Positions 10,784-20,888 of a stretch of DNA of 64,000 bases are shown one piece after another. How positions within the stretch are numbered: the stretch's first letter is position 1; each line of letters begins with the position of its first letter. Source of the DNA: Leishmania martiniquensis (taxonomy: Eukaryota; Euglenozoa; Kinetoplastea; Trypanosomatida; Trypanosomatidae); NCBI RefSeq assembly GCF_017916325.1, contig NC_090168.1, positions 1,197,143-1,261,142 of the forward strand, given 5' to 3'. Under the pieces are notes generated by a model, which did not search any database, had not been told where the DNA came from, and saw only the letters and a program-made list of their open reading frames with translations. A program made the translations under genes and the position numbers.

Positions 10784-13588
10784 ATGAGGCGCGTAGAGAA
10801 ACTATCAAATCACTTGCAGGACAACGACTTTGTCCGCGTCGAGCGACGCGGTGTGGTTGGGTTGATTCGCATGCTCAGCTCGGCGCCGCCGCATTCGCAG
10901 GTTGGCGGCTGCGTCCTATGTGCGCCAATGCGCGCGCAGATTCTGCGTGCCCTTAGGACACTAGAAGCTGACGTCGGCTGCCTCCTCATTGTGCTCACCT
11001 CGACTAGCCACCGGTTCTTCTCTAGCGGCATCGATATCACCAACTTCAGGGAGTGCTTCGTCTCTGACCCCACCGCGCAGCCGCCGATGCCTTCGTTGTC
11101 GGAACTCACGAGCGCTGTGGCACTGTGTCCAAAGGTCTGTGTAGCGGCCATTCAGGGACTGTGCTCCTCCTGGGGACTGGAACTCGCTTTGGCAGCGGAC
11201 TACCGCATCTGCGAGGTCAACGCGCAGTTCCGCTTTCCGGAGGTGCGGCTGGGCATCACCCCCTGCGGTGGTGGTGCCCACCGCCTCGTCTGCCAGGTCG
11301 GCGTGCCGCAGGCGCTGAAGATGCTGTGCCGCGGCTGCCCCGTGTACGCGAAGGAAGCGTATCAGATCGGCCTTATCGACGTCCCCGCGTACAACGCCCC
11401 GCACTTGTGGACTGCGCTGGTGGGGTTCATTGAAAGCCACGTCACCGCAACCGGCCCAGACACGCCGGGCGGCAATGAAACGAAGGTAACCACCTTGCGC
11501 ACGTTGAAGGATGCGCAGGCGGCTAAAGCGCTCGCCCTGTACCGCCGTCGCAGATGCCCTGCGCTCGCGAAATGCCCCTTCTTTCTGCGCGGGTGGTCTG
11601 CGTGGATGGAGCATCAGCTGCGTGGGTCCGTGCCGCGCGGGGTGCAGGCCCCGTATCAGGCGATAAAGGCAGTGAAGCTGGCTGCGATGCACAGCTGCTA
11701 TCGCAGCGGATGTGGAGGCGTCCCGAGTGCTAAGGGTGCGGATGGCAGTAGCCCCACTTCCGCGTACGCAGCGGCAGAGCGGGCGCTGTTTGAGTCGTGT
11801 CTGCTTCTGCCCGAGGCGCAGGCGACTCAGCATTTGCTGCGGGCGTCCCAGCGGACGTCGACGTCGTGGGAGAAGAAATGGATCTCGCAACAGCGTCCGG
11901 TGCCAGGGCTCTCTACCCCAAGTGATCGAAGCTCTGCCGACAACGCTGCCGTCAAGCACCTTGTCTCAGCGGCCTCTGCCATCGACCCCGTCACTGTCGA
12001 CGTCACAGAGCGGCAGGGACTGAAGAAGGTGGCTGTCATTGGCGCTGGCACCATGGGTACATCGATTGCGCTCATGCTGCTGTGGCAGCCGGAGATTGAA
12101 GTCTTTCTGGTGGGAGGGGATGCGCAGCGGCGCGAGGTTGCTCGCCAGACCATCGAGGACTACCTCCGCTCCCGCGTTCAGGCACACCGGCTGTCAGCGC
12201 ACCGCTGCGACGACATGATGCGCCGGTTGCGTGTGACAGGCAGTTGCCTAGAGCAGCTTCCTTCGGTAATCGCGGACGTGGACCTTGTATTTGAGTGTGC
12301 ACCGGAGGTCGCGTCCATCAAGCAGAGCATCTTCGCCCGCCTCGACTCCGTCTGCAAGCGCTCCGCGATTCTCGCAACGAGCTCGTCGGCGCAGGATGTG
12401 AATGAGCTGGCGAGCGTCACGCAGCGGCCCGGGCAGGTACTCGGCATTCACTTCTTCCCCCCTGCAAATGAGTCCCCGCTTGTGGAGGTAATCCGTGGCG
12501 CGGCGACAGCACAATGGGTTGTGGAGTGCATCATGCACCTGCTATGTCGGCTGGACAAGTACCCGATCCTATCCGCCAGCCGTCCCGGCTACGTTGGGAC
12601 TCGGCTGCTGCTCGCAGCGCTCTACCAAGCATATGCAATGCTGGAAGACGGCTGCTTTCCACTACAGATCGACACGGCCCTGTGTAAGCAGTTCCACTTT
12701 ACCCGTGGTCTCTTCGAGCTGGAGGACATCATGGGCCTTGATGTGATGGCCATGGCGCGCGCGTCCATGTACGCGGCGGCAGCGCGCGTCAACGGCCGGA
12801 CGGCGCCTCCTCCCAAGAGGGTCGGCATCGAGCCAAGCGTCCCAAGCGCCATTGAGCTCAGCAACGCATGGTGCCTGCCAAGCCGCCATGTCTTCGACAT
12901 CCCGGACGCTCTCATAGCCGCCGGCGCCCTTGGCCGCAAGACACGTGAGGGGTGGTACAGCTACGTGACACCGCAGGAGGCGACGCTGAAGTATCGCCTG
13001 CGGCATCCCATCGCATCTTGGCTGTGGACTGGATCTGCACGATACAACCAGGGCGCCGGCCAAGCCGTTGAGCCTGGGTCTGCTGCAGCTACTACCGAAA
13101 CCGCGGAGCGCGCTCCGGCGGCATTGGATTCTTCTGTGCCATCAGCGGTGTCACCTTCGATCGCTGTGCCGCGCCACCGCTACCCGCTGGTCAGCCTGAA
13201 ATCCCTCATACGGCAGCACAGCTACTCCACCGAGTACCGCACGATCGACTGCAGCAAGCGCCGCCGGGTGACACGCCGACCGTTCTGCGAGGAAGAGATC
13301 TTCGAGCGCATTGTGTTTGCAATGGTAAACGAGGCGGCCAAGATTATGGCAGACGGCATCATCACCGACGCGGCCGACATTGACTGCACCTCCGTCTACG
13401 GCCTAGGCTTCCCAGCGTGGAAGGGAGGATTGTGCTACTACGCAGATCGCGTGTCGGGAATCGACACGATTGTGCGTAAGATGGAGGTGTATCATCGGGC
13501 GCTCGGGTCGGAGGAGTTTCCGGCACCATGCTTGGCGTTGAGGGAGATGCAGGCGAAGGGCATGACGTTTGGGGCAATGTTTAAGTGA
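10784..13588 (+). CDS. TFEa1: Glycosomal trifunctional enzyme alpha subunit (enoyl-CoA hydratase / 3-hydroxyacyl-CoA dehydrogenase)
   Basis: 934 residues from ATG 10784. Residues 3-11 (RVEKLSNHL) fit the PTS2 signal R-[LVI]-x5-[HQ]-[LA] exactly, so import into glycosomes is expected and the start is well supported. The N-terminal crotonase domain (about 15-340) keeps an oxyanion-hole segment 'SSGIDITNF' and both hydratase glutamates, E133 in 'GLELAL' and E153 in 'FPEVRLG'. The NAD-binding hydroxyacyl-CoA dehydrogenase domain starts near 413 with the nucleotide loop GAGTMG (420-425) and keeps its catalytic His at 556 in 'GIHFFPPANESP'. C-terminal helical domains end with 'GFPAWKGGLCYYAD', typical of multifunctional beta-oxidation enzymes. 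It should hydrate 2-enoyl-CoA and oxidise 3-hydroxyacyl-CoA with NAD+; family members also have isomerase activity. In T. brucei a glycosomal TFEalpha1 with a PTS2 is known. A Ser/Ala-rich linker near 840-880 is an extra insertion. Confidence 0.93.
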   Translation: MRRVEKLSNHLQDNDFVRVERRGVVGLIRMLSSAPPHSQVGGCVLCAPMRAQILRALRTLEADVGCLLIVLTSTSHRFFSSGIDITNFRECFVSDPTAQPPMPSLSELTSAVALCPKVCVAAIQGLCSSWGLELALAADYRICEVNAQFRFPEVRLGITPCGGGAHRLVCQVGVPQALKMLCRGCPVYAKEAYQIGLIDVPAYNAPHLWTALVGFIESHVTATGPDTPGGNETKVTTLRTLKDAQAAKALALYRRRRCPALAKCPFFLRGWSAWMEHQLRGSVPRGVQAPYQAIKAVKLAAMHSCYRSGCGGVPSAKGADGSSPTSAYAAAERALFESCLLLPEAQATQHLLRASQRTSTSWEKKWISQQRPVPGLSTPSDRSSADNAAVKHLVSAASAIDPVTVDVTERQGLKKVAVIGAGTMGTSIALMLLWQPEIEVFLVGGDAQRREVARQTIEDYLRSRVQAHRLSAHRCDDMMRRLRVTGSCLEQLPSVIADVDLVFECAPEVASIKQSIFARLDSVCKRSAILATSSSAQDVNELASVTQRPGQVLGIHFFPPANESPLVEVIRGAATAQWVVECIMHLLCRLDKYPILSASRPGYVGTRLLLAALYQAYAMLEDGCFPLQIDTALCKQFHFTRGLFELEDIMGLDVMAMARASMYAAAARVNGRTAPPPKRVGIEPSVPSAIELSNAWCLPSRHVFDIPDALIAAGALGRKTREGWYSYVTPQEATLKYRLRHPIASWLWTGSARYNQGAGQAVEPGSAAATTETAERAPAALDSSVPSAVSPSIAVPRHRYPLVSLKSLIRQHSYSTEYRTIDCSKRRRVTRRPFCEEEIFERIVFAMVNEAAKIMADGIITDAADIDCTSVYGLGFPAWKGGLCYYADRVSGIDTIVRKMEVYHRALGSEEFPAPCLALREMQAKGMTFGAMFK

Positions 13589-14757
13589 GTGGCAGCCGTA
13601 AGCGCACGAGCTGCACGCGACCGAATCGCCCCTGAGGAAATAGTTGAGCCAATGCTGTGGTGCCCCTGATTGTGTCTGCTGTGCAGTTCGGCGTGCAGAC
13701 GGTTCTTTTTTCCCTTCTCTTTTGCAGTGGGTAGAGCAGTGTGGGAAGACGGCGGATGCCAAGCAATACGTTGCGTAGGATACGTATACCTCCGCGCACA
13801 ATTGTGGCGCCCCACCGGCCGAGCTGCAAAGCAAGGCGCTCGCCAGTTTCCCCGCGGCTTTCAGCGCGGCATCGGCGCTTTTATACAGAGACGTGTGAGG
13901 GCGACGATTTTTCTCCCCTCTTAAATGTTTTTTTCTTGGGTTCGTTCGCGTACAAAAGAAGCGAAAAGAAATGAATGGGAGCGGCAAATGGGGATGTAAG
14001 CTTGAGGGACAGAAAAAAGGCTTCACACGCGCCCACGATGCATCTGCGGCTTTGTGAGGTATCGGGGTTGGGGGAACAAAGGGTGGAGGGACAGCCGTAA
14101 AACCCGTCCGCTTCGGCCAAGGAATCGCGCTGGCGAGGCAGAGGTAGACGAGGAGAGAGCGCTGCCCTAAAGAGCCCGCCTCTCCCCTCCCCTCCGATCC
14201 ACACCTGCTCCCTCATCGTGCAGACGGCTTCCAGGTGTGCGTTCTGCACTGAGCGCATGTGAAAGCTGTTCAAGAGCTCGCCTGGCGCTGCTCATCGGAG
14301 GCTTGCCCTCGTATCTGGGTAAAGGCGAGGGGGGGCGAGGGCGGCGCTGGCCAGACACAGAAAGACTGCAGCCCTTTCATGCTAGTGCGTTCGCGGTTGT
14401 CTCTCTTTCTGTACTGCTCAGCTTCCCCCTTTTTTCCTGGATTATTTTGCGTCATGAGTTCGCTGTGATCCAGCCGCAAGTGCCATCCCTGCTCTTACCC
14501 ACACCTGCAGCAGCTGCGCTTTACTCGTGAGGCACCCTTCTGGGTATTGAATGGCCCGCACCCTTTGTGGCCTTCCCCACTCCGCGCGCTGAGACTTTCT
14601 CCCTCTTTCGGGCTCCGCCTCCTCCACTCCCCTTCCGCCCGCCCTCACCCACACCTCTGGTTGTACCCCACACCAGCGCATATTCGCACCTGAACAGAGT
14701 GAGAAAACGGCACCAACAGCAAACCATCATCACTGGCACCCTTCGGACTCGGCCGCC
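13589..14757. other. Spacer
   Basis: No gene seen. Contains A/T-richer stretches near 13920-13980, a G-rich segment near 14325-14345, and a strong pyrimidine tract at about 14590-14670 that ends in the acceptor of the next gene. Confidence 0.6.
14586..14676 (+). promoter_or_regulatory. Pyrimidine tract and AG acceptor
   Basis: Long C/T-rich run ending CCAG at 14673-14676, followed by further AGs and by ATG 14758 with a purine-poor GCC context. Fits SL trans-splicing of the MPP-alpha mRNA. Confidence 0.5.
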
Positions 14758-16209
14758 ATGCTCACCGCAAGTCGTCTTCTCCGTGGCGTCGCCGAGACCA
14801 TCACGCGCGAAAACTTCAGTATATCCCGCCTCACGAATGGCCTTCGAATCATTACATGCGAAGATGGCAACGGCATCACCGGCATGGGACTTTTCTCTTT
14901 GAATGGCCCCAAGTTCGAGGAGGAGGGGAGCTTTGGCGCTGCGGCGGTAACGGAGTCCCTTCCGCTGCGCAGTAATATGCGTATGACGACCGAGGCAATC
15001 AGCCAGTCGTTGGGCGTCTTTGGCAACGCGTACAGGGTAACCAACAATCGTGAGGCGATGTCTGTCATGCTCATGATGCCGCGCTACCACCAGAGGGAAG
15101 GACTCGATGTCCTCAACGGGATGTGGCTGCACCCGACCGAGAGCGCCGACGAATTTGCCGTGGCGAAGGCACAGACTCTGCACCGCAGCTCTCTCGCCAG
15201 CCGAGACGCAACGAGCATGCTGTTTGAGCTCGTCCACAAGGCTGGCTGGAGCGGTCGTGGACTTGGCAATCCGCTCTCTCCGACGGAGGAGCAGCTGGAG
15301 CGACTGACACTGGAGAAGTTCCACGCCTTCCACCGCCGCTACACGACACCAGAGAGGACAGTGCTGGCGGCGACGGGGGTGTCGGACCACCAAGCGTTCG
15401 TGGAGGAGTCGGAGATGCGGCTGCAATTTCCTGAACCGTCGGCGCCGACGTCCCTCTCGTCTAGCACAGAGACTGCAAGCATGACCGCTGCGGCCACGGC
15501 TCAGACTCACCCGTACACGGGCGGCTGCGAGTACGTTCAGAACACCGCGGCGCCGGAGTCCATGAATAAGTTTCAAGAGAAGAACCTTAGTCACATGGCG
15601 CTCTTCTTCAAGGCCATTCCAATGGCCCATCCCGACTACTTCACCTTCTCAGTCATTCAGACACTGCTGGGTGGTGGCACCTCCTTCAGCTCTGGTGGCC
15701 CTGGCAAGGGCATGCAGACAAAGCTGTTTCGCGAGGTTCTGAACCGGGAGCCGAACCTTCACGGCATGGAGTGCATTACAGCGTGGTACAGCGACGGCGG
15801 CTTAATCGGCCTCTACGGCTCTGCGCCGCACGAGCACGTCGAGAACCTGCTGCGGATCATGATACATCAGGCGGCATCGATCAGCCAACGCATCACCCCG
15901 GCGCACCTGGAGATGGCAAAGAACCAGCTCAGCTCTCAGCTTATCCTCCTGGGTGAGGGACGCGAGCAGCTTCTGAACGACATGGGCTTCAACCTTCTCG
16001 TGCATGACTACACGATTACCCCCCAGGAGACCATTCAAGGCAGCGCCCAGGTGACCATGTCGCGCCTCCATCACGTTTGCGCGCAACTTCTGGAGCACCC
16101 TGTTACGTTTGCTGTGTATGGGGAGACGAAGGGGATGCCCGATTACCATCAGCTGGTCGCTGCTTTGAAGAAGTCTTATGCGTCCCTCAACAAGAGCACA
16201 CTGGCTTGA
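14758..16209 (+). CDS. MPPA: Mitochondrial processing peptidase alpha subunit (M16 family, non-catalytic)
   Basis: 483 residues from ATG 14758. The glycine-rich loop of alpha-MPP is clear at residues 304-319 ('LGGGTSFSSGGPGKGM'). This loop binds presequences and hands them to the catalytic beta subunit in the matrix. The place where beta-MPP carries the zinc motif HxxEH reads 'SFGAAAVTES' (58-67), so this chain cannot bind zinc, as expected for alpha. The N-terminus (LTASRLLRGVAETITREN) is basic, hydroxylated and without acids for ten residues, a plausible presequence. The C-terminal M16 domain begins near residue 255. Ser/Thr/Ala-rich linker at 228-250 is longer than usual. In many eukaryotes this protein doubles as a complex III core protein; nothing here decides that. 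Its partner is not in the window. Confidence 0.9.
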   Translation: MLTASRLLRGVAETITRENFSISRLTNGLRIITCEDGNGITGMGLFSLNGPKFEEEGSFGAAAVTESLPLRSNMRMTTEAISQSLGVFGNAYRVTNNREAMSVMLMMPRYHQREGLDVLNGMWLHPTESADEFAVAKAQTLHRSSLASRDATSMLFELVHKAGWSGRGLGNPLSPTEEQLERLTLEKFHAFHRRYTTPERTVLAATGVSDHQAFVEESEMRLQFPEPSAPTSLSSSTETASMTAAATAQTHPYTGGCEYVQNTAAPESMNKFQEKNLSHMALFFKAIPMAHPDYFTFSVIQTLLGGGTSFSSGGPGKGMQTKLFREVLNREPNLHGMECITAWYSDGGLIGLYGSAPHEHVENLLRIMIHQAASISQRITPAHLEMAKNQLSSQLILLGEGREQLLNDMGFNLLVHDYTITPQETIQGSAQVTMSRLHHVCAQLLEHPVTFAVYGETKGMPDYHQLVAALKKSYASLNKSTLA

Positions 16210-17146
16210 CGTAAACGTGAAAACGTGTAAACGGAAAAAAAAATCGGCAAAGGGGCGTGAGAAGAATCGGACGTCGTTGGGGACTCACTGTTCGGAGGAG
16301 GAGGAGGAGCAGGGTGGGTGGGTGGGGTGGGGGGCCAGTGGAACAGCTTGGCACACCAACCCAATGGCTGCCCCCTGCCGCTGCTTCTCCTTGCCTCTTG
16401 CGCCATCTACCGTGGAGGAGGTGTACGGGGATCGCACATCTGTTTCACATTCCCCTCCCTCCCCATTTTAAACACGCAGACGAAAAGCATTCTATTCGTT
16501 CACTTTTGGCTCTCCGTTTTCGGCTTCGACTTTTTTTTGCCCTTCTGTTCACAGATTGTGTGCATGTGTGGTTGAAAGGGGGTCAGTCTGTGGTGCTCTC
16601 CGCCCCCTCCCTCTCTTCCCTTTCGTGGCTCAGTGGCGAGCAGGTACGCGATTTCCGCGTGTGTCTGCCGGGGGATTTGTGCGCGCGTTTGTGGCTGTCG
16701 CCGTAGAGCCTCAAACTGGTGGGCCGCAAAGCAGGAACGCAATAGAGGTGGGTTGAGGATCTGCAACCGGAGTATATCCGAGGTAGGATCGCTTGAGAGA
16801 GTCGAGGGTGCCGGGAGCTGGCTGGCGTGACTTCTGCCTCTGCAGCCTTCACGGATCAAACGGAAGCCATCTGCTACCCAAACTGTGGGTATGCATCTCG
16901 GTACTCATGAGCCGCTCTCACTGATCTGCCCGTCCATGCTCATCTCGCCAGCCCTCTCCCCCTCTACCCTCTCTACTGGAGTGCGTTCTTCCACGTGCCT
17001 TCGTGGGTGTACACCACTGCTAACGAAGAACTTATACATCCGCTGTCGTTTACGCACACACACGCACCGGCCTAGCAGAAGAAGGGAAGCGCCAAGGACA
17101 AGGGAGGCGGTGAGCGAATCGATCTGTTACTCCTCTGGTGAGCACG
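16210..17146. other. Spacer with G-quadruplex motif
   Basis: No gene seen. The 3' UTR of the MPP-alpha gene begins with a G-rich element (see 16312-16334), then come pyrimidine tracts at about 16440-16550 and 16940-16980. An AG acceptor near 17070 precedes ATG 17147. Confidence 0.6.
16312..16334 (+). other. Predicted parallel G-quadruplex in the MPP-alpha 3' UTR
   Basis: Five runs of G (16312-14, 16316-18, 16320-22, 16324-27, 16329-34), each separated by a single T. Single-base loops with runs of three or more are the most stable class of parallel G4. It lies on the coding strand about 100 bases after the stop codon, so the mRNA itself would carry it, preceded by a GGA-repeat. A regulatory effect is inference. 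Confidence 0.75.
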
Positions 17147-18622
17147 ATGAGTGTTTTAGATGCAGTTGTGGTGAACCAGACGATAATAGAGGCCGTGCGC
17201 GTGGCTCTCGAGCAGTACACCGCCGGGGGTCATCAAATCACCGCCAAAGCGAATGCGGCCGGCATGCCCACTGAGCAAGAGAATGTCATCCGTGGCGCGC
17301 TTCTTGCTGGGCTCAAGAGTTACTGGGCAGCGGCGCAGCAGCACGCCACCGGCGTGGCATCGCAGGGAAGCGCCAAGGAGATGGAGGGCAGTGCCCACTC
17401 CCATCCGGTGGGCGCCATGACCGCGATCGCCACGCGGACACTGAGTGCCGCTCTCGAGCAGCTTCAAAGAAATGCGACAGCGACGCAGGAGGTGGTGCAG
17501 CAGGCTCTGCTCAGCATTGGGGCTCACTTGCGCAGCGTTGCAAGCCACAGAGGAGATGATGATGAATCGATCGCCGCAGCTGCCGTCTACGCGGCCACCC
17601 CGGAAGTGACTCGGGCACTGGAGGCAGCCCTTTCAGCGCAGAGCGTTTTTGCGGCAGATGGTGTCAAGTCAGCGAGCGTTGCATCGCCGGTGGAGGCCAG
17701 AGGTGGTGTTGCGCAGCTAAGCGGCCTTTCTGCTGTGCAGTGGGTGTGGCTGCTCGCGACCCTTGTGCTTGGCTACGTGTTGGTCTCGTTTGTCTTCGGT
17801 CGTCTCCTTGGCTTTGGCGGCGCGCTGAATCGTCGGCGACCGCGGTCGAACACCGTGCTGATTGGCCTGCCCGACAGTGGCAAGACGGCACTGTTCATGC
17901 AGCTTGTGCACCATCAGCAGCTGCTCGAGTCCCGGACAAGTATGCACGCGAACATCGGGTACATGTGCGCAGCGGCGCAGTACGGTCTCTCGAAGGGAGC
18001 GAAGGGAGTGAGGGTCGTCGACTTTCCTGGTCACCCGCGACTGCGCGAGGGAATGCTACGCGCCATAAGTGAGGCTGTGAACGTCGTCGTTGTCATCGAC
18101 GCTATCACTGTCCAAGACAGCCAACAAGAGGGGGTTTCTGCGGTTGCAGAGCTTCTCTTCAGTGTTTTACAGGCTCCTGAGTTCTACGGTGTTCAGCGGT
18201 TACTCTTCGCATGCACAAAGCGTGATGAGATCACCAGCTATACCTCCAAATCGGTGCGGAAGCTGTTAGAGGCGGCCATGGTTACCTCGATCGCGTCGCG
18301 GCAGAATGTGATAGGGCGCGTGGAAAGCGTTCGGGACAGCAGCAACACGGTCATTACCGGAGAGGGCAAGTCTGGCAGTGGCCGCCACGGCGGTCGCCGG
18401 TACCTGCTGTCGTTGGATGCCACGGACAACCATGACCTCGGCAGTGAGGCAGCTGCTGCACAGGGGCACTTGCGTGGAGCCTCTGGGGTGAGCGCAAAGA
18501 GCTTCAGCTTTGAGCAGCTGGGCATTCCAATAGCATTTGTGGACGTGAGCAGCCGGCCAAACGTGGCTGAGCACAAGTATTCGGTTACCGCCGTGGAGGA
18601 CTTCCTGCTGAGGACTGGATGA
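17147..18622 (+). CDS. SRPRB: Signal recognition particle receptor beta subunit
   Basis: 491 residues from ATG 17147; the frame opens earlier only with a GTG. A hydrophobic anchor at about residues 199-219 (VWLLATLVLGYVLVSFVFG) is followed by a small GTPase domain: P-loop GLPDSGKT (240-247), switch II DFPGH (292-296) and base-recognition TKRD (357-360). This order, membrane anchor then Arf/Sar-like GTPase, is that of SR-beta, which holds SR-alpha on the ER membrane for co-translational targeting. It is about twice the length of animal SR-beta: residues 1-195 form an extra Ala/Gln-rich, predicted helical N-terminal region, and residues 388-440 are a Gly/Ser-rich insertion inside the GTPase domain. 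The C-terminal 'GIPIAFVDVSSRP' matches the G5 region. The function of the N-terminal extension is unknown. Confidence 0.88.
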   Translation: MSVLDAVVVNQTIIEAVRVALEQYTAGGHQITAKANAAGMPTEQENVIRGALLAGLKSYWAAAQQHATGVASQGSAKEMEGSAHSHPVGAMTAIATRTLSAALEQLQRNATATQEVVQQALLSIGAHLRSVASHRGDDDESIAAAAVYAATPEVTRALEAALSAQSVFAADGVKSASVASPVEARGGVAQLSGLSAVQWVWLLATLVLGYVLVSFVFGRLLGFGGALNRRRPRSNTVLIGLPDSGKTALFMQLVHHQQLLESRTSMHANIGYMCAAAQYGLSKGAKGVRVVDFPGHPRLREGMLRAISEAVNVVVVIDAITVQDSQQEGVSAVAELLFSVLQAPEFYGVQRLLFACTKRDEITSYTSKSVRKLLEAAMVTSIASRQNVIGRVESVRDSSNTVITGEGKSGSGRHGGRRYLLSLDATDNHDLGSEAAAAQGHLRGASGVSAKSFSFEQLGIPIAFVDVSSRPNVAEHKYSVTAVEDFLLRTG

Positions 18623-19300
18623 GGAGGCGTAGTGCTCAGCGTTGAAGATACCGAAAGAGAAAAACGCTGCGCTTCGATTGTGTAGTTAGGTGGTGGTTGT
18701 GGGCGGCTGAAGGTCGGAAGAGGCTGTGATAGAGCGCACTGTTTTGGCAGAGGATGTGACTCGGTGCTTTTTTTGTGGTGCGCTAGACGAGCTCCTGTGC
18801 GTGTTTTTTACGCTTTTCTTCTCTCTTCGGTGGGCCGTTTCGCTGTCGTGTGCGCCGTTGTCTTTGCCGCTTGTCTGGCCCTTCTCCTGTGTGCGTGCGC
18901 GCGCGCTTGTCTGCTCCTTGACCCGAAGGCATCTCTCCTGCATTCCTCGTTCCCTTTCCCGCAACGCCCTTGGCTGTCACCTCTCGCTCTTTCTCTTTTA
19001 GTTTCCCGATCCGTGTGTGGTGTTGTGGCTGTATACTTGCCTAGCTGCGTACCTACGTACGCGTATCTGTCCGTTTACACGCATCCCTGCATAAGGCATT
19101 CATACACGTGACGATTCATATCTGTGCATGTTTGCGCATGCGTGAGAGTGCGTGTGTGCGCGCGCAGAGCCGTCGATGTGCGCTTCCTGCGGATCCTTCA
19201 CACACACCTCGCCCGCGTACCGTTGCAGCATGACACGTGGAGCATCAGGAGAAGCGCCCCTCTGCCCCCGATGACAGGAGAGCGGCACCGCTCTCCATGT

Positions 19301-19788
19301 GCGGCAACTCAGCTCCGGCCCGTCTCCGCCACTCTCTCTCTCGCTCGCTCTGTGTGTGTGTCTGGGGGGGGCCGAGGGCCGACCGCCCCCGCGCCCTGTC
19401 AAGTCCCCAGTCACCGCTGGTGGGGGGAGGGGGATAGCACAGGCTCGACATGGTGCACCGGAGGGGGCGACCACAGCGCTGCATCGCTGCGGCTGTCGGC
19501 GATCAGGGCCGCGATGGCGTGACTCCGAGCTCGCTTTGCCCACTGGTGCGGGGAGCGTGAGCGGCCCGAGGGGGGCGCGAGTGGGCGGGCGGCGTGGTAA
19601 GGAGCGGCCGCGAGGCGGACTGCGTGTGCAGAGGCTGAGGCCGTGGCTGTGCTCCGGCGGCTGCGCCTGTGTGGTGGTGTAAGGTGTGTCTACGCGGCTG
19701 CTTGGCGCCGCGCGGCGGGGCCTGCGAGGAGCTGGGGGAGGAGGGGGAGGGGGGCCTAGAGGCTTTGATTAGGGCTGTAATGGTAGAG
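19301..19788 (+). mobile_element. SIDER-like interspersed repeat, copy 1
   Basis: A 488-bp G-rich segment that recurs at 40233-40722 in the same orientation. By direct base-by-base reading the two are identical except for one CT unit in a CT run near the start. Position in a 3' UTR, size near 500 bp and lack of coding capacity fit the SIDER retroposons of Leishmania, which are truncated, non-autonomous relatives of ingi/DIRE elements. I see no poly-A tail and no target-site duplication, so the class is inferred. The 3' part is rich in G runs (about 19732-19754). Confidence 0.65.
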
Positions 19789-20888
19789 AACGGAGCCGTT
19801 AATTACGACGAAAAAGTGCTCTTTCACATGCGTTTCTCAGCCTGCGGCGCATACTCGCACACCCGCTGGCACGCGTGTCTCTACCTTGGGTCACCTTCAA
19901 CTGTTTCTCATTTTTGTTCATGTCACCTCTTTGTCAGAGCGTGGTCGTTGCCGTACCGCATCAGCAGTACACAACGACGTGTACGTCGATGGAGAGGGCG
20001 AAGGGACTTCTTCTCAGGAACGGTGGAGCCCCTGCGTGCCCGTGAAAAGCACTGATGTACACTCGAGGTACATTGGCAGCGGGGCCGCTCGACTGTCGTG
20101 GCAGACACCCGTGTGGGACGCACCTAGAGAAAAAAAAGTGAGGGATGGTCTCTGTAGAGGTTGTGTGCGGTGCAGACATGAAGATAAGGGTGTCTGTTGA
20201 GGCGTAGGGGGTCAAGCCAATCGGCATAGCAGAGTCACACTCACAGAACAACAGCAGCAGCAATTACGACAAGGGTAAAGAGCCCCAACTTTGGGGTGTA
20301 TGCGCGTATGTGCGCGCGCATGCCTGCAGTCAAGACGCTGTTCACGGCGGCAGCATCTCTCCGTGCGGAAAGGCACGCGCATACCGGCTCGGATAGACGT
20401 ATTGCGCTGGGTAGTACGACTCTTCTCCCCCTTTCCCTGTTGCGAGCTCACGGGTGTTGCACAGGATTGAAAGCCAGTGCTTCGCGCAGTTGGCTTTGCG
20501 TCTTGTCCGCCGGCTGGACTCAGAAAACTGCGCAACGCAGCAGCAGCTGTGGCAGTGCCTGAGTTTTTTTTCTCTTGCCTCTGTCTGCATGGATGCCCGA
20601 GAAAAGCCCTACGCGTAAATGCCGGAACGGGCTGACACCGGTCTTTTCGGACTGTTCCTCCACCCACGCCAATGTGGGGATACTCCCCGTCTGTGTACTT
20701 CTCATCTCATTCTGACTTTTGTGCTTCTGCTATGCCGCTCCTGTTGCGGCTGCGCCTTCACCACCCTCCTTGTGGGACCGTCTTACTACCTCCAGTCCTG
20801 TGCGTCGGTGCACTCGCTCCTCGGCGCTCCATCGATCGCACACAAGCAGTAGTCTTCTCCCTCCCTTCCCCTCTACTCCCCCCCTCAC

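Noticed and set aside
14521..15630. 369-codon minus-strand open frame
   Set aside because: Antisense to the MPP-alpha coding region; His/Arg/Leu-rich composition typical of shadows.
14758..16209. Possibility that the M16 protein is the catalytic beta subunit
   Set aside because: No HxxEH zinc motif; the alpha-type glycine-rich loop is complete.
19299..19682. Open frames inside the SIDER-like repeat, identical in both copies
   Set aside because: Identity is explained by DNA identity of the repeat; Gly/Arg/Pro-rich, no domain, and no reverse transcriptase or other mobile-element protein.
19291..19800. Target-site duplication around repeat copy 1 and around copy 2
   Set aside because: Direct comparison of the bases on either side shows no matching short repeat in either case.
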